This document shows, one piece after another, positions 24,302 through 32,337 of a DNA stretch of 38,731 nucleotides; position 1 is the first letter of the stretch, and the number at the start of each line of letters is the position of its first letter. Where the stretch lies: positions 1 through 38,731 of the forward strand of contig JAQYHB010000012.1 of assembly GCA_028722305.1 (NCBI GenBank), given 5' to 3'. The translations under genes and the position numbers were made by a program. The notes beneath the pieces were generated by a model. It did no database searches. It saw nothing but the letters and a program-made list of their open reading frames with translations, and was not told the DNA's origin. This stretch comes from Spirochaetales bacterium (lineage in GTDB: Bacteria > Spirochaetota > Spirochaetia > Sphaerochaetales > Sphaerochaetaceae).

Positions 24302-25372
24302 ATGAGAGAACTACTCAGAAAGAATATTGCCGAGCTGGTGCCCTACAGTTGCGCACGCAATGATTTCAAAGGAGTCGCATCGGTCTTTTTGGATGCGAAC
24401 GAGAATTGGCAGGATTTCGTGAAAAAGCCTGGCCGCAACCGCTATCCAGACCCGCTTTGCACCCGGCTCAGGGCAGAGATTGAAAAGCGTATGGGACTGA
24501 AGGCAGCCCATACCGTCATCGGCAACGGCAGCGACGAGGTGATTGACAACCTGATCCGTATGTTCTGTGTGCCGGGAAAAGACCATGTCCTGTTGTTGCC
24601 GCCGACCTATGGTGCCTACCGGGTCTTCTGCGACATCAACGATGTAAAGGTGGATATGGTTCCGCTCAAGACGGACTTCCAGCTCGACATGGATGCAATC
24701 CTGTCGTTCCTGAGAAGCGAGAAGGAAAACCGCAGGGAAGGCGGAGGGCGGCTGAAGCTACTGTTCATCTGCTCCCCGAACAACCCGTCGGCCAATGCTT
24801 TCCCCTTGGACCAAGTCGAGGAAATCGCCAGAAACTTCGATGGTATCACAATCGTCGATGAAGCGTACCATGATTTCTCCTCGGTCGAATCAGCGGTCAG
24901 CTTGCAACCCAGATATCCCAACCTGGTCGTGCTGCGCACGCTGAGCAAATGCTGGGCCTTGGCCGGAGCCCGTATCGGCATTCTGGTGGCCAGCGAGGAA
25001 ATCTGTGCGGTCATGGCCTCCATGAAGTATCCGTACAACGTCTCGTCCCCCGCCCAGGATGCCGCGCTCGAGGATATGGAAAACTGGGAGAAGGTCATGG
25101 CAGGCAAAGTGGATATCCTGAAGCAGCGGCCGCTGTTCGCATCCGCCTTGGCCAAGCTTCCTTGTGTCGAGAAGGTCTATCCTTCCGACGCGAACTTCCT
25201 CTTGGTGAAGGTGCGCGATGCCAACAAAATCTATGCATACCTGATGGACAAGGGCATCATCGTCCGCAACCGCAGCAAGGAACTGCACTGCGAAAACTGC
25301 TTGCGGATTACCGTCGGCAATGCCAAAGAGAACCAGGCCGTCATCGATGCCTTGAAGGAGTGGGAGGAATGA
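24302..25372 (+). CDS. hisC: Histidinol-phosphate aminotransferase
   Basis: A 356-residue PLP-dependent class I/II aminotransferase that converts imidazole-acetol phosphate and glutamate to histidinol phosphate. Visible are FLDANEN near the N-terminus, IGNGSDEVIDNLIRMF, LLFICSPNNPSANAF, IVDEAYHDFS with the Asp that contacts PLP, and TLSKCWALAGARIG with the Schiff-base Lys. It begins one base after the hisD stop and its own TGA overlaps the ATG of hisB by 4 bases. Confidence 0.95.
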   Translation: MRELLRKNIAELVPYSCARNDFKGVASVFLDANENWQDFVKKPGRNRYPDPLCTRLRAEIEKRMGLKAAHTVIGNGSDEVIDNLIRMFCVPGKDHVLLLPPTYGAYRVFCDINDVKVDMVPLKTDFQLDMDAILSFLRSEKENRREGGGRLKLLFICSPNNPSANAFPLDQVEEIARNFDGITIVDEAYHDFSSVESAVSLQPRYPNLVVLRTLSKCWALAGARIGILVASEEICAVMASMKYPYNVSSPAQDAALEDMENWEKVMAGKVDILKQRPLFASALAKLPCVEKVYPSDANFLLVKVRDANKIYAYLMDKGIIVRNRSKELHCENCLRITVGNAKENQAVIDALKEWEE

Positions 25373-26466
25373 ACCACACGCCACTGTTGCTGATTGACCC
25401 GCGTACCGTGGTATTCCAGGATGCCGGGGTGAACGAGAAAAGCCGCTTCATCTACAGCGAGCGGGTGATTCCAGCTTTGGCGCGTCTGCGTGCCGAAGGG
25501 CCCTTCGCCTTTGTCCTAGTCTGTCCCGAGCGTGGCGTGGGCACCCCAGGACATGTGCTGGAGTCCTTTGAGAAAGGCCGGAGCAATCTGATCGACACTC
25601 TCCGCGGCCAAGGAATCGATTTCGAGCGCGAGGTATGGGACTTCACCTTGAAAGAGGACAAATGTCCCGCCTCTCTTCCCTCCGATGGGCTTTTTGACTG
25701 GGCGAGGGACGAGCGGTATGATCTAGACATGTCGGTGCTGGTCACCGCGGACGAAGCGATGTTGCTACTGGCACAAGACCTTGGATGCAAGGTGGTTTTC
25801 TACGGATTGCGTGAAGGGGTGCTTTTTTCCAGCACCAACTGGAATGATATCGTCTGCTTTCTGCTCGGGGATGGCAAGCACACTTGCCGTATCGTCAGTG
25901 TCGAGCGTCAGACCAAGGAGACCCAGATCCATCTGACGGTCAATCTGGACGGGACGGGAAAGGGCAGGTTGGGGACCGGTATCGGTTTCTTCGACCATAT
26001 GTTGGACCAGATTGTCCGACATACCAACTTCGACGTAGACCTGCACGCCCACGGAGACCTTGAGGTGGACGAGCACCACACCGTCGAGGATGTGGCGATT
26101 GTCCTCGGGACCGCAGTCCTGAAAGCGCTGGGGGACAAGCGTGGCATCAGCCGCTATGGATGCGAACTGCTTCCGATGGATGACGTGCAGGCGAAGGTCG
26201 CCATCGATTTCTCCGGCCGCCCCGACTTCATCTGGCAGTGTCCTTTCAGCCGCCAGTATATCGGCACCTTCCCTACCGAGATGGTGGAGCACTTTTTCAA
26301 GTCGTTCAGTGATGCGGCCCAGTGCAACCTGCACATGCAGGTGAGCGAGGGCAACACCCACCATCAGGCAGAGGCGCTTTTCAAGGGTTTTGCCCATGCC
26401 GTGCGGCAGGCGGTACGCCGTTATTACTGGTCCGACGAGCTTCCGTCGACCAAAGGGAGTCTGTGA
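25369..26466 (+). CDS. hisB: Imidazoleglycerol-phosphate dehydratase fused to a degenerate phosphatase-like N-domain
   Basis: A 365-residue protein laid out like bifunctional HisB of enterics. The C-terminal dehydratase (about residues 168-365) is intact: FFDHMLDQ, GDLEVDEHHTVEDVAIVLG, GRPDF and EGNTHHQAEALFKGFAHAVRQA with the metal-binding His/Glu sets. The N-terminal HAD-like domain (1-155) keeps only the first Asp (D10) of DxDGT, which reads DPRTV. The TNQDG motif is CPERG, the zinc Cys/His cluster and RKP Lys are gone, and GDRETD is TADEAM. Phosphatase activity is therefore unlikely. Overlaps hisC by 4 bases and hisH by 1. Histidinol-phosphatase must be supplied from elsewhere. Confidence 0.93.
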   Translation: MNHTPLLLIDPRTVVFQDAGVNEKSRFIYSERVIPALARLRAEGPFAFVLVCPERGVGTPGHVLESFEKGRSNLIDTLRGQGIDFEREVWDFTLKEDKCPASLPSDGLFDWARDERYDLDMSVLVTADEAMLLLAQDLGCKVVFYGLREGVLFSSTNWNDIVCFLLGDGKHTCRIVSVERQTKETQIHLTVNLDGTGKGRLGTGIGFFDHMLDQIVRHTNFDVDLHAHGDLEVDEHHTVEDVAIVLGTAVLKALGDKRGISRYGCELLPMDDVQAKVAIDFSGRPDFIWQCPFSRQYIGTFPTEMVEHFFKSFSDAAQCNLHMQVSEGNTHHQAEALFKGFAHAVRQAVRRYYWSDELPSTKGSL

Positions 26467-27062
26467 TGAAGGTCGCGATTGTCAAATACAGCGCAGGCAA
26501 TACCCGATCGGTGATCTGCGCCCTCCAGCGGCTGGGAGTCGACCCGATGGTGACTGACGACCCCAAGGAGCTCCAGGCTGCCGACAAGGTGGTTTTCCCT
26601 GGTGAGGGTGAGGCCCGCACGGCTATGACCGACCTGCGGGAGAAGGGGTTGGTCGAGGTGATCCGGAACCTGAAGAAACCCTTTTTAGGCATCTGCCTTG
26701 GCGAACAACTCCTCTGCACCCACAGCGAGGAGCACAATACGGACTGCCTTGGTATCATCGATGTTCCGGTTGTGCGTTTTCCTGAGCAAAATGGGGTGAA
26801 AATCCCACATATGGGATGGAATACGGTCAGCTTCCGCCGGGGAGAGAAGCTTTTCGAGGGGCTGGGGGACCAGGCATGGTGCTACTTTGTCCACAGCTAC
26901 TACGTGCCGGTCTGTCCTTTCTCAATCGGTCTTACCCAGTACGATGGAATCACGTTCACCAGCGTGCTACGCAAGGATAATTTCTATGCGAGCCAGTTCC
27001 ACATGGAGAAGAGCGGGGATTTGGGCGAGCTGATGTTGAAGAACTTCCTGGAGCGGGTATGA
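26466..27062 (+). CDS. hisH: Imidazole glycerol phosphate synthase, glutaminase subunit
   Basis: A 198-residue class I glutamine amidotransferase that supplies ammonia to HisF. It shows FPGEGEARTAM near the oxyanion region, the nucleophile Cys in FLGICLGEQLL, IPHMGWNTV, YFVHSYYVP, and the catalytic His-Glu pair in SQFHMEKSG. The last motif is usually FHPEKS; Met replaces Pro here while His and Glu remain. The ATG shares one base with the hisB stop (TGATG) and its own stop overlaps hisA by 4 bases. Confidence 0.95.
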   Translation: MKVAIVKYSAGNTRSVICALQRLGVDPMVTDDPKELQAADKVVFPGEGEARTAMTDLREKGLVEVIRNLKKPFLGICLGEQLLCTHSEEHNTDCLGIIDVPVVRFPEQNGVKIPHMGWNTVSFRRGEKLFEGLGDQAWCYFVHSYYVPVCPFSIGLTQYDGITFTSVLRKDNFYASQFHMEKSGDLGELMLKNFLERV

Positions 27063-27787
27063 GCATGCAATGTATTCCTGCCATCGACCTGGTTGGCGGA
27101 ACCTGTGTCCGGCTTGTCCAGGGGGACTATGGGAAAAGCAAGCAGTATGGGCTCCCGCTTGAAATTGCCAAGCGCTACGAGGCGGCCGGTTTCAAGCGAC
27201 TTCACCTAGTTGATCTGGATGGTGCCAAGGGGGGACGGATCGAGAACCTGAAGGTGCTCGAGTCCATCTGTAGCCAGACCCATCTGGTCGTCGATTTCGG
27301 CGGAGGAATCAAGGACGAGGCCAACCTGCGTGAGGCGCTGGATGCCGGCGCGCAGATGGTCACCTGTGGCTCCATTGCCGTGCAGGACCGAAACACTGTC
27401 TTATCCTGGGCAAAGAAGTATGGAGCCGGACACCTGATCATCGGCTGTGACAGCAAGGATGGCAGGATCGCCACCAATGGATGGAAGGTTGTGACGGATA
27501 CGAACGTCGAGGAGCTCTGTTCCTTCTATCTGGGGCACGGGTTGGACCTGTTCCTTTCCACGGATATCGCCCGTGACGGAATGCTCGGCGGTCCATCGAT
27601 TACCTTATACGAGCATTTGATGAAGCGTTTTCCCACGGCCCGCTTCATCGCGAGCGGGGGTGTCTCCAGCCTAGGTGACATTCGCGCCCTGCAGAAAGCA
27701 GGGCTCTACGGAGTCGTGGTTGGCAAAGCCCTTCTGGAGGGTCGGTTCACCCCAGAGGAACTGAAGGAGGTCGAGGATGCTGGCTAA
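27059..27787 (+). CDS. hisA: ProFAR isomerase (5'-ProFAR to PRFAR)
   Basis: A 242-residue (beta-alpha)8 barrel performing the Amadori rearrangement. The catalytic Asp of the first half is in IPAIDLVGG and that of the second half in [13 protein letters not shown]. The two phosphate-binding loops are FGGGIKDE and [11 protein letters not shown]. The start overlaps hisH by 4 bases, and the end overlaps hisF by 11 bases, so these three genes are tightly coupled. Confidence 0.96.
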   Translation: MSMQCIPAIDLVGGTCVRLVQGDYGKSKQYGLPLEIAKRYEAAGFKRLHLVDLDGAKGGRIENLKVLESICSQTHLVVDFGGGIKDEANLREALDAGAQMVTCGSIAVQDRNTVLSWAKKYGAGHLIIGCDSKDGRIATNGWKVVTDTNVEELCSFYLGHGLDLFLSTDIARDGMLGGPSITLYEHLMKRFPTARFIASGGVSSLGDIRALQKAGLYGVVVGKALLEGRFTPEELKEVEDAG

Positions 27788-28541
27788 ACGGATTATTCCC
27801 TGCTTGGACGTCAAGAACGGACGTACGGTGAAGGGCGTCAACTTTGTCAGGCTTCGTGATGCCGGGGATCCGGTCGAACTTGGCGCCGCCTACTCGGCAG
27901 CCGGTGCGGACGAGCTGGTCTTCCTGGATATCACCGCGACGATCGAGGGCCGGAAGACCTTCGCGGAGCTGGTGCGCAGGATTGCCGAGCGGATCAACAT
28001 CCCCTTTACGGTGGGTGGGGGCATTTCCAGCGATGATGATGTGGCACGCCTTCTGGACGCGGGGACGGACAAGATTTCGGTCAACAGCAAAGCAGTCAGG
28101 GATCCCGGCTTGCTCGACCGCCTGTCCCGCCGTTTTGGTTCCCAGTGTGTCGTCTGTGCGGTCGATGCGAGGAGCAATCCCTCTTTGACAGGCGGTTGGG
28201 AGGTCTATGTGGATGGTGGCCGGACACCGACCGGGAAACCGGTCATGGAATGGGTGAGGGAGGTTGAGGACCGGGGAGCCGGCGAGATACTCCTGACCAG
28301 CATGGACCATGATGGAACGAAGGATGGCTTTGCCGTCGACCTGACCCGCGCGGTAAGCGAAGCGGTCTCCATACCCGTCATAGCCAGCGGAGGGGCGGGC
28401 AATATGGAGCATTTCAGGGATGTATTCACCAAAGGAAAGGCCGACGCTGCGCTTGCCGCCTCGATCTTCCATTTCCACGAGGTGGATATACACGATTTGA
28501 AGACGTATCTCGCCGCAAGCGGGATTCCGATGAGGATGTAA
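27777..28541 (+). CDS. hisF: Imidazole glycerol phosphate synthase, cyclase subunit
   Basis: A 254-residue barrel that uses HisH-derived ammonia to turn PRFAR into imidazole glycerol phosphate and AICAR. Conserved items are [18 protein letters not shown] with the catalytic Asp11, [27 protein letters not shown], the second catalytic Asp in [13 protein letters not shown], and [13 protein letters not shown]. The ATG has AAGGAGG eight bases upstream, inside the end of hisA. AICAR released here returns to purine synthesis. Confidence 0.97.
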   Translation: MLAKRIIPCLDVKNGRTVKGVNFVRLRDAGDPVELGAAYSAAGADELVFLDITATIEGRKTFAELVRRIAERINIPFTVGGGISSDDDVARLLDAGTDKISVNSKAVRDPGLLDRLSRRFGSQCVVCAVDARSNPSLTGGWEVYVDGGRTPTGKPVMEWVREVEDRGAGEILLTSMDHDGTKDGFAVDLTRAVSEAVSIPVIASGGAGNMEHFRDVFTKGKADAALAASIFHFHEVDIHDLKTYLAASGIPMRM

Positions 28542-28544
28542 GCT

Positions 28545-29153
28545 ATGGAACTTGATTTTGCCAAGGGCAATGGGCTGGTACCTGCCATTATCCAGGATGC
28601 ACAGACGGGAAAGGTGCTGATGCTGGGGTATATGAACGAGGAGTCCTTGAGAATCACCCAGGAGAAAGGCCTGGTGACCTTCTGGTCCCGTACCCGCCAG
28701 AAACTCTGGACCAAAGGGGAGACTAGCGGGCACTTCCTGAAGGTCAGGGAAGTCATCCCTGATTGTGACAAGGACACGCTTCTGATCAAGGCGGTTCCTA
28801 CCGGACCGGTTTGCCATACCGGACAGGACACCTGTTTCGGGGAGGACAACAAAAGCGCAGGGGATGCCCCCATCCTCTTCTTGGAGACGCTGGGAAAGGT
28901 GATTGAGGACCGCAAGCAGAACCCGGTTCCCGGTTCCTACACCGACCACCTGTTCAAGCGTGGCCTGAACCAGATCGCCAAGAAAGTGGGAGAGGAGGCG
29001 GTAGAGACCATCATCGCCAGCAAAGATGATGATGACGATGACTTCCTAGGCGAGTGCTCTGATTTAGTTTACCATTTGATGGTGTTGCTTTCGGTGAAAG
29101 GCCATACCATCGAGGATGTGGCAGCCTGTTTAAAGGCCCGCCACAGCAAGTAA
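28545..29153 (+). CDS. hisI: Bifunctional phosphoribosyl-AMP cyclohydrolase / phosphoribosyl-ATP pyrophosphatase
   Basis: A 202-residue HisIE fusion for the second and third steps of the pathway. The N-terminal cyclohydrolase (to about residue 105) has MLGYMNEESL, TFWSRTRQKLWTKGETSG and the zinc-binding Asp/Cys set in PDCDKDT...GPVCHTGQDTC. The C-terminal pyrophosphatase part has SYTDHLFKRGLNQIAKKVGEEAVETIIA, followed by an acidic stretch of six Asp before DLVYHLMVLL. It begins 3 bases after hisF and ends the operon. No clear terminator was found after it. Confidence 0.96.
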   Translation: MELDFAKGNGLVPAIIQDAQTGKVLMLGYMNEESLRITQEKGLVTFWSRTRQKLWTKGETSGHFLKVREVIPDCDKDTLLIKAVPTGPVCHTGQDTCFGEDNKSAGDAPILFLETLGKVIEDRKQNPVPGSYTDHLFKRGLNQIAKKVGEEAVETIIASKDDDDDDFLGECSDLVYHLMVLLSVKGHTIEDVAACLKARHSK

Positions 29154-29183
29154 GGGGAAAAACGCTCAAAAGGGAAGGGCCCT

Positions 29184-29283
29184 TCAGGCAAGGACCTCTT
29201 CCTTCCAGTCCTGGACAGTGTGCCCCGTGGAGCTGAAGGCGATGCCCAAGAGATGGATCGTCTTCCCCCTCTCCAGGCGGAAC
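29184..29283 (-). pseudogene. Relic of the 3' end of an AAA / PD-(D/E)XK nuclease gene (left direct repeat)
   Basis: Exactly 100 bases up to and including the stop codon match 37892-37991 with 8 differences by my hand alignment (92 %), same orientation. They encode FRLERGKTIHLLGIAFSS and the end HTVQDWKEEVLA. At 29284 the similarity stops abruptly. No upstream part of the gene is present, so this is a fragment, not a gene. It forms the left edge of the AT-richer cassette. A faint echo of an earlier family segment (ILLFLSKI) in another frame just beyond it is too weak to use. Confidence 0.85.
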
Positions 29284-29348
29284 GGAGATTTTTGACAGGA
29301 AGAGCAGGATGCCAATGCGATAGCTGAAGACGTTCTCAAAAGATTGAG

Positions 29349-29384
29349 TTCGTAAAAATACAAACTTTTTTCGTAAAAATGCAA
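29349..29384 (+). promoter_or_regulatory. Two 15-base direct repeats phased by 21 bp (AraC-type operator)
   Basis: TTCGTAAAAATACAA (29349-29363) and TTCGTAAAAATGCAA (29370-29384) differ at one base and start 21 bp apart, two helical turns. The second ends 2 bases before the -35 box of the TRAP operon. Head-to-tail sites of this spacing next to -35 are typical of AraC-family activators, and an AraC-type response regulator is encoded at the other end of the same cassette. Confidence 0.7.
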
Positions 29385-29386
29385 GA

Positions 29387-29415
29387 TTGACGAAAGATTT
29401 CTTTAAATGAAGAAT
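29387..29415 (+). promoter_or_regulatory. Promoter of the TRAP / lyase operon
   Basis: TTGACG (29387-29392), a 17-base spacer and AAGAAT (29410-29415). The -10 is poor, as expected for an activator-dependent promoter. The start would be near 29422, upstream of the GGGAGG ribosome site. Confidence 0.5.
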
Positions 29416-29453
29416 GAAACCGTAGCAAAAACGTTATGGGAGGAAACATTCTT

Positions 29454-30476
29454 ATGAAGAAAATCTTTGCTATGCTCTGCGTGCTTTCCGTGGTAAGCGG
29501 ATTGTTTGCAAATGGTTCAAAAGAAGTCGTAGCTGGTGGTTCTGCAGGAGGAGATTCCAGCAAGACCTATACACTGATGTTCGGGCATACCCTTACGGAA
29601 AACGATCCGTACCAAAAAGCTTTCCTGAAATGGGCCGAAGCTGTGAAAGAAAGAACCAATGGGCATGTCATCATCGATGTGTATGCTAACGCGCAACTTG
29701 GAAGTGAGGAAGATGTTATCGAGCAGATGAGGACTGGCGCCAACATCGGTTGGAATACCGATAGCGCCCGTCTTGGTAACTATGTCAAGAGTATTTCCGT
29801 TTTCAATGGACCATATTGTCTGGAAAGTATTGATGACGTGAAAAAAGCCCAGACTCTGCCTCTTGTACAAGGATGGGAACAGGAACTTGCTGACAAATAT
29901 GGTTTGAAGGTTCTTTCCTTCGCGTATGTGCAGGGGTACCGCAATGTAATCAGCAATAAGGAAGTTCGTAAACCATCCGATTTGGCTGGAATGAAGATTC
30001 GTACTGCTGGTGCGCCGATTTGGCAGGAAAGTGTCCGTGCCATTGGAGCTACTCCGGTTTCTCTTGCTCGTTCCGAGATTTATTCTGCAGCGCAGACCAA
30101 GGCTATTGACGGTCTCGAAGATGTTTATACGGCTTATGCCAATGCGCAGTTGAATGAAGTGCTGAAGGTTGTCAGCGAGACTCATCATATCTATCTTGTC
30201 AATTTCTCCGTCTGCTCTGCTCAATGGTTCAATAGTCTGCCAAAAGAATATCAGGATATCCTTGTGGAAGAGGCTGATAAGGCTGGCTATGAGATTTCCG
30301 ATGAGATTCAGAAGGTATCTGAGGAGACCAAGAAGACTTTGATGGAAAAGGGAGTTAAGATTATCCCGACGTCCGACATTGATCTTGAGGCTTTCAAGGC
30401 TGCTGGTGCGAAGGCGTATGACGTGCTTGGGGTTTCCGAGGCTAAGGACGCTCTACTGAAGGCTCTGGGAAAATAA
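29454..30476 (+). CDS. dctP: TRAP transporter solute-binding protein (DctP family)
   Basis: A 340-residue periplasmic binding protein. The signal peptide has KK, a hydrophobic core and the end GLFANGSKE, a form often seen in spirochaetes. Family features are YTLMFGHTLTENDPYQ, QLGSEEDVIEQMRTG, and the hallmark KPSDLAGMKIRTAGAPIWQESVRAIGATPVSL, in which the Arg of IRT normally binds the ligand carboxylate. Then come EIYSAAQTKAIDGLED and WFNSLPKEYQDIL. The substrate is thus probably a carboxylated sugar, in line with the lyase gene downstream. An ATG six codons earlier (29436) overlaps the ribosome site GGGAGG and is rejected. Confidence 0.93.
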   Translation: MKKIFAMLCVLSVVSGLFANGSKEVVAGGSAGGDSSKTYTLMFGHTLTENDPYQKAFLKWAEAVKERTNGHVIIDVYANAQLGSEEDVIEQMRTGANIGWNTDSARLGNYVKSISVFNGPYCLESIDDVKKAQTLPLVQGWEQELADKYGLKVLSFAYVQGYRNVISNKEVRKPSDLAGMKIRTAGAPIWQESVRAIGATPVSLARSEIYSAAQTKAIDGLEDVYTAYANAQLNEVLKVVSETHHIYLVNFSVCSAQWFNSLPKEYQDILVEEADKAGYEISDEIQKVSEETKKTLMEKGVKIIPTSDIDLEAFKAAGAKAYDVLGVSEAKDALLKALGK

Positions 30477-30489
30477 CTTGATTGAGACT

Positions 30490-30529
30490 CCACGGGCAGA
30501 AAATGCTTTCGCCCGTGGTTTTTGTTTTT
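30490..30529 (+). terminator. Rho-independent terminator between the TRAP binding-protein and permease genes
   Basis: CCACGGGC (30490-30497) pairs with GCCCGTGG (30511-30518) and is followed by TTTTTGTTTTT. It lies inside the operon, so it should end most transcripts after the binding-protein gene and let a fraction through to the permeases. Confidence 0.75.
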
Positions 30530-30554
30530 CTTGACTCCTGTTTTGAGGTTTTAC

Positions 30555-31043
30555 ATGAAAAAATACTTTGACCGGTTTTGCCGCATTGAGAAGTATATCG
30601 CAATGATTGGGATAGTGGTCCTGACGGTCTGCATCTTCATCGGCGCAGTGGCCAGAACAATTGGGCATCCGGTTTCTTGGACGACCGATATTGGCATGTT
30701 GTTGTTTTCTTGGGCTACATTTCTTGGTGGAGATATTGCCTTCCGGGAAGGACGGCTTGCCAATCTTGATCTTTTGATGGCGAAACTTCATTTGCATTTT
30801 CAGAAAGTCATCATTTCCATTATGTACTTGATGATTGTGGCTTTTCTCGTAGTCATCATCGTCTTTGGTTTCAAACTGACCTACACGACTCGTTTTCGTA
30901 CGTTCAATGGTGCCTATTGGCTGAGCTATTCATGGGCTACGGCATCCATGCCAGTTAGTGCATGCTTCATGATGGTCACCGCTGTGATGCGGTACATATC
31001 AATTATGAAGAGCAACGATACTAAAGCCAACGCGCATTTTTAA
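30555..31043 (+). CDS. dctQ: TRAP transporter small permease (DctQ family)
   Basis: A 162-residue membrane protein with four hydrophobic segments. The family segment SWTTDIGMLLFSWATFLGGDIAFREG lies in the middle, with the E-x-x-x-W/F-x-x-F-style pattern of DctQ proteins partly altered (Asp in place of Glu). It joins the large permease to form the ion-driven carrier. The ATG has GAGG upstream; an in-frame start at 30522 would lie within the terminator T-run and is rejected. It ends 11 bases before dctM. Confidence 0.9.
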   Translation: MKKYFDRFCRIEKYIAMIGIVVLTVCIFIGAVARTIGHPVSWTTDIGMLLFSWATFLGGDIAFREGRLANLDLLMAKLHLHFQKVIISIMYLMIVAFLVVIIVFGFKLTYTTRFRTFNGAYWLSYSWATASMPVSACFMMVTAVMRYISIMKSNDTKANAHF

Positions 31044-31054
31044 GGAGGAATGAC

Positions 31055-32332
31055 ATGGCGCTTGTGTTCATTGCATTTATCATTTTGCTTGCCTGTGGTA
31101 TGCCAATTGCCTATGGTATTGGTATTGCAGGAGCAATGTTTTTCATCCAGCACCAGAACTTGCCTCTTGCCATTCTCGTGCAACTTCCAATCACCCAGAC
31201 CCAGAACTTTGCCTTGCTTTCTGTCCCTTTGTTCATCTTTGCTGGAAACTTAATGAACACTGGTGGAACGACCAAGCGTCTTGCCAAGTTCGCAGGTTTG
31301 CTTACCAGCCATATGCGGGGCGGTTTTGGGCAGACTAGTGTCGTCCTCAGCACAATGATGGGGGGGGTGTCCGGATCGGCGATAGCTGATGCTTCCATGG
31401 AAGCAAGGCTCTTCGGTGAGGATATGCGCAAGTCCGGATACTCCAAGGGTTTCTCCGCCTGCAATATCGCCTTCACCGGTTTGATTACGGCGACGATTCC
31501 TCCCGGAAATGCGTTAATCATCTTCGGTACGACCGGCAATGTTTCCATCGGCAAGCTTTTTGCTGGCGGTATGATGGTCGGACTGTTCATGATGGTTGTT
31601 ATGATGTTCACCAACTGGATGTTGTCGGTCCATTATGGCTACAAACCGGCAAGCGACCATAGTCCTACATTCAAGGAAATCTTGGAGTGCCTGAAAGAGT
31701 GCATTTGGGCGTTGTTTTTCCCCTTCATGTTGCTTATCGGCATCCGTATGGGGCTTTTCACGCCAAGCGAAGTGGGAGCAGCCGCTTGTGTCTATGCCTT
31801 TCTCGTTGGACGCTTTGTCTACAAGGAGCTTAACTGGAATCAGTTCCGCCTAGCTTTGGAAAACACGGTCAAGGATGTGGGAGCAGTCATGTTTATCATC
31901 GCATTCAGTGCGATTTTCGGGTATGGTGTTCCAATCGATCGTGTTCCGCAGGTTGTCACTTCGTTTATGACCGGACTTACCACGAATCCACAGATTATTC
32001 TTTTGCTCTTGGTGTTGATGCTGACAATCATCGGTATGTTCATGGAGGGAGCAGCGACCATCTTGATCCTCACTCCGGTGTTTCTGCCCATGATTACATC
32101 TCTCGGAATCGATCCGGTGCATTTCGGTTTGATCATGGCCACCGTCGTGACAATGGGGAACTGTACTCCCCCTGTAGGACTGTCGATGTATGCTGTGAAC
32201 TCAATTCTGGATTGTTCGTTGCAGGAATACACAAAGGCAATGTGGCCGTGGCTTGGCATGTTCATCGTTTCTATGTTGATTTTGATTCTCTTCCCGCAAC
32301 CATTCTTGTTCTTTGCCAATGCATTGTTCTGA
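31055..32332 (+). CDS. dctM: TRAP transporter large permease (DctM family)
   Basis: A 425-residue polytopic protein with about twelve membrane segments. Conserved stretches are LLACGMPIAYGIGIAGAMFF, LLSVPLFIFAGNLMNTGG, MMGGVSGSAIADAS, and the late LLLLVLMLTIIGMFMEGAATILILTPVFLP and MGNCTPPVGLSMYAVNSI. It forms the sodium-driven channel of the tripartite system. AAGGAGG precedes the ATG. It is followed after 5 bases by the lyase gene. Confidence 0.95.
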   Translation: MALVFIAFIILLACGMPIAYGIGIAGAMFFIQHQNLPLAILVQLPITQTQNFALLSVPLFIFAGNLMNTGGTTKRLAKFAGLLTSHMRGGFGQTSVVLSTMMGGVSGSAIADASMEARLFGEDMRKSGYSKGFSACNIAFTGLITATIPPGNALIIFGTTGNVSIGKLFAGGMMVGLFMMVVMMFTNWMLSVHYGYKPASDHSPTFKEILECLKECIWALFFPFMLLIGIRMGLFTPSEVGAAACVYAFLVGRFVYKELNWNQFRLALENTVKDVGAVMFIIAFSAIFGYGVPIDRVPQVVTSFMTGLTTNPQIILLLLVLMLTIIGMFMEGAATILILTPVFLPMITSLGIDPVHFGLIMATVVTMGNCTPPVGLSMYAVNSILDCSLQEYTKAMWPWLGMFIVSMLILILFPQPFLFFANALF

Positions 32333-32337
32333 TTGCC

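Noticed and set aside
29174-29185. GAAGGGCCCTTC palindrome after hisI as a terminator
   Set aside because: The palindrome has no loop bases and no T-run follows on either strand.
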